A DNA stretch of 64,000 nt from NCBI GenBank assembly GCA_037389465.1, contig JAZARR010000101.1, positions 48,552-112,551 on the forward strand. The letters are read 5' to 3'. This DNA comes from Baylisascaris procyonis. Its lineage: Eukaryota; Nematoda; Chromadorea; Rhabditida; Ascarididae. Below the pieces are notes generated by a model. It worked only from the letters and a program-made list of their open reading frames with translations, was not told the DNA's origin and did not search any database. A program made the translations under genes and the position numbers. Of the stretch, positions 60,999-64,000 are shown piece by piece; within the stretch, counting starts at the first letter, position 1, and every line of letters starts with the position of its first letter.

Positions 60999-63900
60999 CT
61001 GCAGTCATTTTATAGAATATCTTTTAGACCTTTATCGGAGCGTAGGGAGAGTGACCTTTTAATTTTTCATCAATCACCTCATAAAATCTATCGGCATTTT
61101 GATTTGAAGTTTTCATTTTGAAGTCTTAAGCCACTCGCTTTTTTTTCATTTAATGTGATGTTCTTTTAAAGAAGTTAATCAACGACTTCAACTAGCAGAT
61201 AATCAAGAAAGCTTCCGGCAATATTTCCTTCCGATTTGGCCTCCTCAATATGAATTTCTTTATCATCAGTTCCATCCGTTCCTAGGATATAGACGCCTTG
61301 GATGTGAAAATGCAGGTACCGCTTAAACGCGAATAAAGAGGTAGAGTTTTAATGTTGAAACAAGATTTGATGTATGAATTTGGCATCGTTGTTTTTCAAC
61401 CAATAGCACTAAATGAATAAACGGTATCAAATTCGTCCACGGTCGTGGCAGCTGTTCTTTTTAAGCCCGCCCTTTGAGCATTAACCATTAGCAATTATGG
61501 ATGACAGCTTTAAAGCGAGCGAATGCGTTAAACATGAACAGTATGAAGGCGTAGACAAATGAGAGCAAAACTTTCACCTTGTTGAAGGGACTATTTTCTC
61601 CCTTCTAATCTCATACGTTCTATAAAATTAACTGATATAACTAGATTACATAAATTGTGAAATAAGTTTTCTGCAACATATCGCATTCAGCGTTTTCATT
61701 GTGAATTTAAGTATATAGCAATGTGTGTCTCAATGATCACGCATGATAAGCGACTTTATTTGTTTATATATATATATATATTATCACGTTGTCAGTTACC
61801 GCGAAGTATTAGGTAGCTAAGCCAAAGTACTCTTCTGCTTAAATTGAATGAATTTAGCTAGCTGTTTTAGCTTTCACTACTCCTCTCTTAGAAGTCGCTA
61901 ATTGCTCATGAGCTAGGTATGAATGCCCTGTCAATTCCTGATACTCTACCAATTCAATTGGTTCCTCAAGATGGTTAGTGTATTTTCACGAATAACCAAT
62001 TGCTGTGACCAATGTTTCTTTGGTAATTCAATTTTCATAGTAATTTAATTAACTGAATACTGACTAATGTAACAATCGTTTTGACAAAGTTGTGGTTGTT
62101 TGAATCGATGTCGATGTCGATTGCGGTGTAGTAAATGTTTACTCATATGAATTTTTCGTGGCAATCAGCTGTCAACAGCGGATCGTTGCATGCATATACA
62201 ATTGGTCCAGTTTTATATTAATTTTTGAGGATGCTGTTATTAAGTGATCATCGGCATATTTCGTCTTCAAAAAGACCAAACATTAGCACCAAAGTAACAT
62301 GAAAAACATCGTGGGTATGCATCAATCATTCATCTAATCCCTCATCTCTGGAATATTTTTCATAATGTTTTCATCACTAATTTCAGTTTCTAATTGAAGA
62401 ATACCCGAGTAATATTGGCATAATATATGCACTACTACTTTAGCTAATTGTGCTCTGCCTCCATTAAACTACTTTCGCAAATTATCAATAAATTATGAAA
62501 CAAAATGCATTTGTGCACAAGCCCATAAAATTTCTAGTTTTGTTGATCATACGACCGTTGAAAACTCATTCGATGTCAAATATATGCGCAAATTTGACGG
62601 CACTTTCGAATGTGCAGAAGTGGTCTACCAGAAAAAATTTCTAGACAATTAAGAAAATTTTATCCACGAAGAAAATAAATTTTTTTCAGCATTTATTGAC
62701 GTTTTAACGCTGCAAAACTTGGCAGAGATAGAATGCTATTTATCCGCTGCCGTAGAGTACGCCAGTGGCTAATCTTTTACTGCCAAACATTAGTAGAAGG
62801 CAAAGAGCGGTTTTCATGTGAAGGCTACGAATCTTTGGTAGAGTCCTCTGTGGGAAGGAAGGGGACGAGGACGTAGGAAAACATTTTCTTCAACACTTCC
62901 TCCTTTGACGAATACCTAGGAGCAAAGTCAATTCCTCTACAAAGAGCATTTGTCTAGGGTTGTCTGTTGGGGGTGTAAACGAATACTTTTTCTCTGCAAA
63001 TTTTCGGAAATTCCTTTTACCCTCGATCTGAAAATAATACCGCAGCGAATTGAGTCATGGGTCACGAGCGACCTGCAGATTACTGAAACCCGGTAGTCGA
63101 GTTCTGAGCAAATTAAGGAAACACATGCAAAGCAGCCGGATCAGATGCCTCTCACTTGGATGCAGTAGGAGATAAGTTAGTAGTATCTACATAATACTGG
63201 AATGACAAAAAGAGACGAAAAGTCACCGTCGCTTTTTCGTTTCCTAGTGATCTGGCCGTCAAAAGAAAGGCGGTTGCAAATTTCTGCGAGCACGCAGAAC
63301 TGTTACAATTCGAAAGCATTATTCCGCGTTTTTTCGACTACTGGAAGAACTGGTTGCAAAAATTAGTGAAATGCAGAGCACTCTGCTTCACTTATCCCCT
63401 CAGGAACAATTGCCTTCTAAGGTTGTTGTGCTCTCAATACTTCCAAAATCTAACCTTTCCTGCTACTAACTTTCCTTGCCAACATTTCTCGGCCAGTCTC
63501 ACTCTACTGCCCACTTTATAACGCTCCCTCTTGCCTTATGCTTTCTGTATTCAACTTTTCTTCTGTCTTTTTTTGCATTCTTCAGTTCAGTCTCATCATT
63601 TTCACATGAAGTACGAAATGCTGCTAGTGAGGTAATTTAAGCTGTGAATTCGAAACAACACATGCACACTAAGTGTGATGTATAATGCATTGTGACAATG
63701 GCGTCATCGTGAAAAACATTCATGCAATTGGACTGCGGCGATAGGAAATTTGCGGAAATTTGTGCCATGAGTATTCCCGAAACAGCGCTGACGATGATAG
63801 TGCAAATACCTTCTTGATCATATTTTATCCAAAACAGATGTGACGTTATATGCGGACCGTAATTCGCGAGAGGATTACTTGAACGGTGAACGACTGTGTC

Positions 63901-64000
63901 CGGTGAAAAGTCGATCCACAAATCGTCTTAATAGTGCCGAGTTTGAATCTCTGTGTCCTTGAAAGCGTCTTTTTTTAAATGAAAAAATCAAATAGAATAT
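60999..64000. other. 3 kb without a recognisable gene
   Basis: AT-rich. A (TA)n tract lies at 61765-61782. On the minus strand a 42-nt open block (61609-61568, TYEIRREKIVPST) lies between a good acceptor (gttaattttatag) and the donor CAAG|GTGAAA, and would match phase with 60998. It is too short to trust. The 94-codon minus frame at 63637-63921 has no recognised content. Confidence 0.4.

Noticed and set aside
1..64000. CRISPR arrays, rRNA operons, bacterial promoters or operons
   Set aside because: No regularly spaced repeats, no rRNA-like blocks and no tightly packed co-directional genes; the window is eukaryotic.

Overview
The window looks like AT-rich animal DNA, most probably from a nematode. 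The evidence is a BEL/Pao LTR retrotransposon of the type common in worms, relics of RTE-like and Penelope-like reverse transcriptases, many (TA)n microsatellites, and candidate genes with small exons and introns of about 100-180 bp ending in TTTCAG-like acceptors. The RTE relic would fit a strongylid (hookworm-like) genome, but the species cannot be fixed from sequence alone. There is no bacterial-style gene arrangement, no rRNA, no CRISPR array and no clear functional tRNA.

Layout. Bases 1-5.5 kb hold the 3' four-fifths of a BEL/Pao element: three gag zinc knuckles, aspartic protease, reverse transcriptase, RNase H, integrase and the DUF5641-type tail, interrupted by one frameshift. An LTR follows, with a TATA box, a poly(A) signal and a strong hairpin. 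A primer-binding-site-like stretch and short leader-like sequence come directly after the LTR. From 6 to 20 kb I see only intergenic or intronic sequence with microsatellites, homopolymers and fragments of dispersed repeats. At 20.18-21.24 kb sits a 5'-truncated non-LTR retrotransposon with an intact 332-codon frame and a perfect 12-bp target-site duplication, so it is a young insertion. At 23.3-24.2 kb an RTE-like reverse transcriptase relic lies on the minus strand between two (TA)n tracts. At 30.6-32.5 kb there is a degenerate YVDD reverse transcriptase, probably Penelope-like, with a candidate 3' tail; a second copy of part of that tail lies at 10.07-10.19 kb.

Host genes. No long host coding sequence is present. 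Five places have exon-like open frames that join in phase through plausible splice sites or carry other gene-like signals: 29.96-30.39 kb (+), 40.53-41.2 kb (-), 56.0-56.6 kb (-), 57.3-57.55 kb (+) and 59.2-61.0 kb (both strands). I recognised none of these proteins. At this base composition, open runs of 55 or more codons are expected by chance more than a hundred times in six frames, so these models are hypotheses. The most credible is the two-exon Cys-rich frame at 59362-59959 on the minus strand. A possible SH2-domain relic lies at 43.2-43.4 kb.

The mobile elements share no pathway with the candidate genes. They show repeated waves of invasion: old Penelope-like and RTE relics, a BEL/Pao copy broken by one indel, and one fresh non-LTR insertion. 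I found no previously undescribed system that I can defend. The strongest observations are the fresh insertion with its target-site duplication, the single-base break of the BEL/Pao integrase, the LTR that leads into a primer-site-like sequence, and a 43-bp palindrome in a CCTATAA repeat cluster at 45.0 kb.
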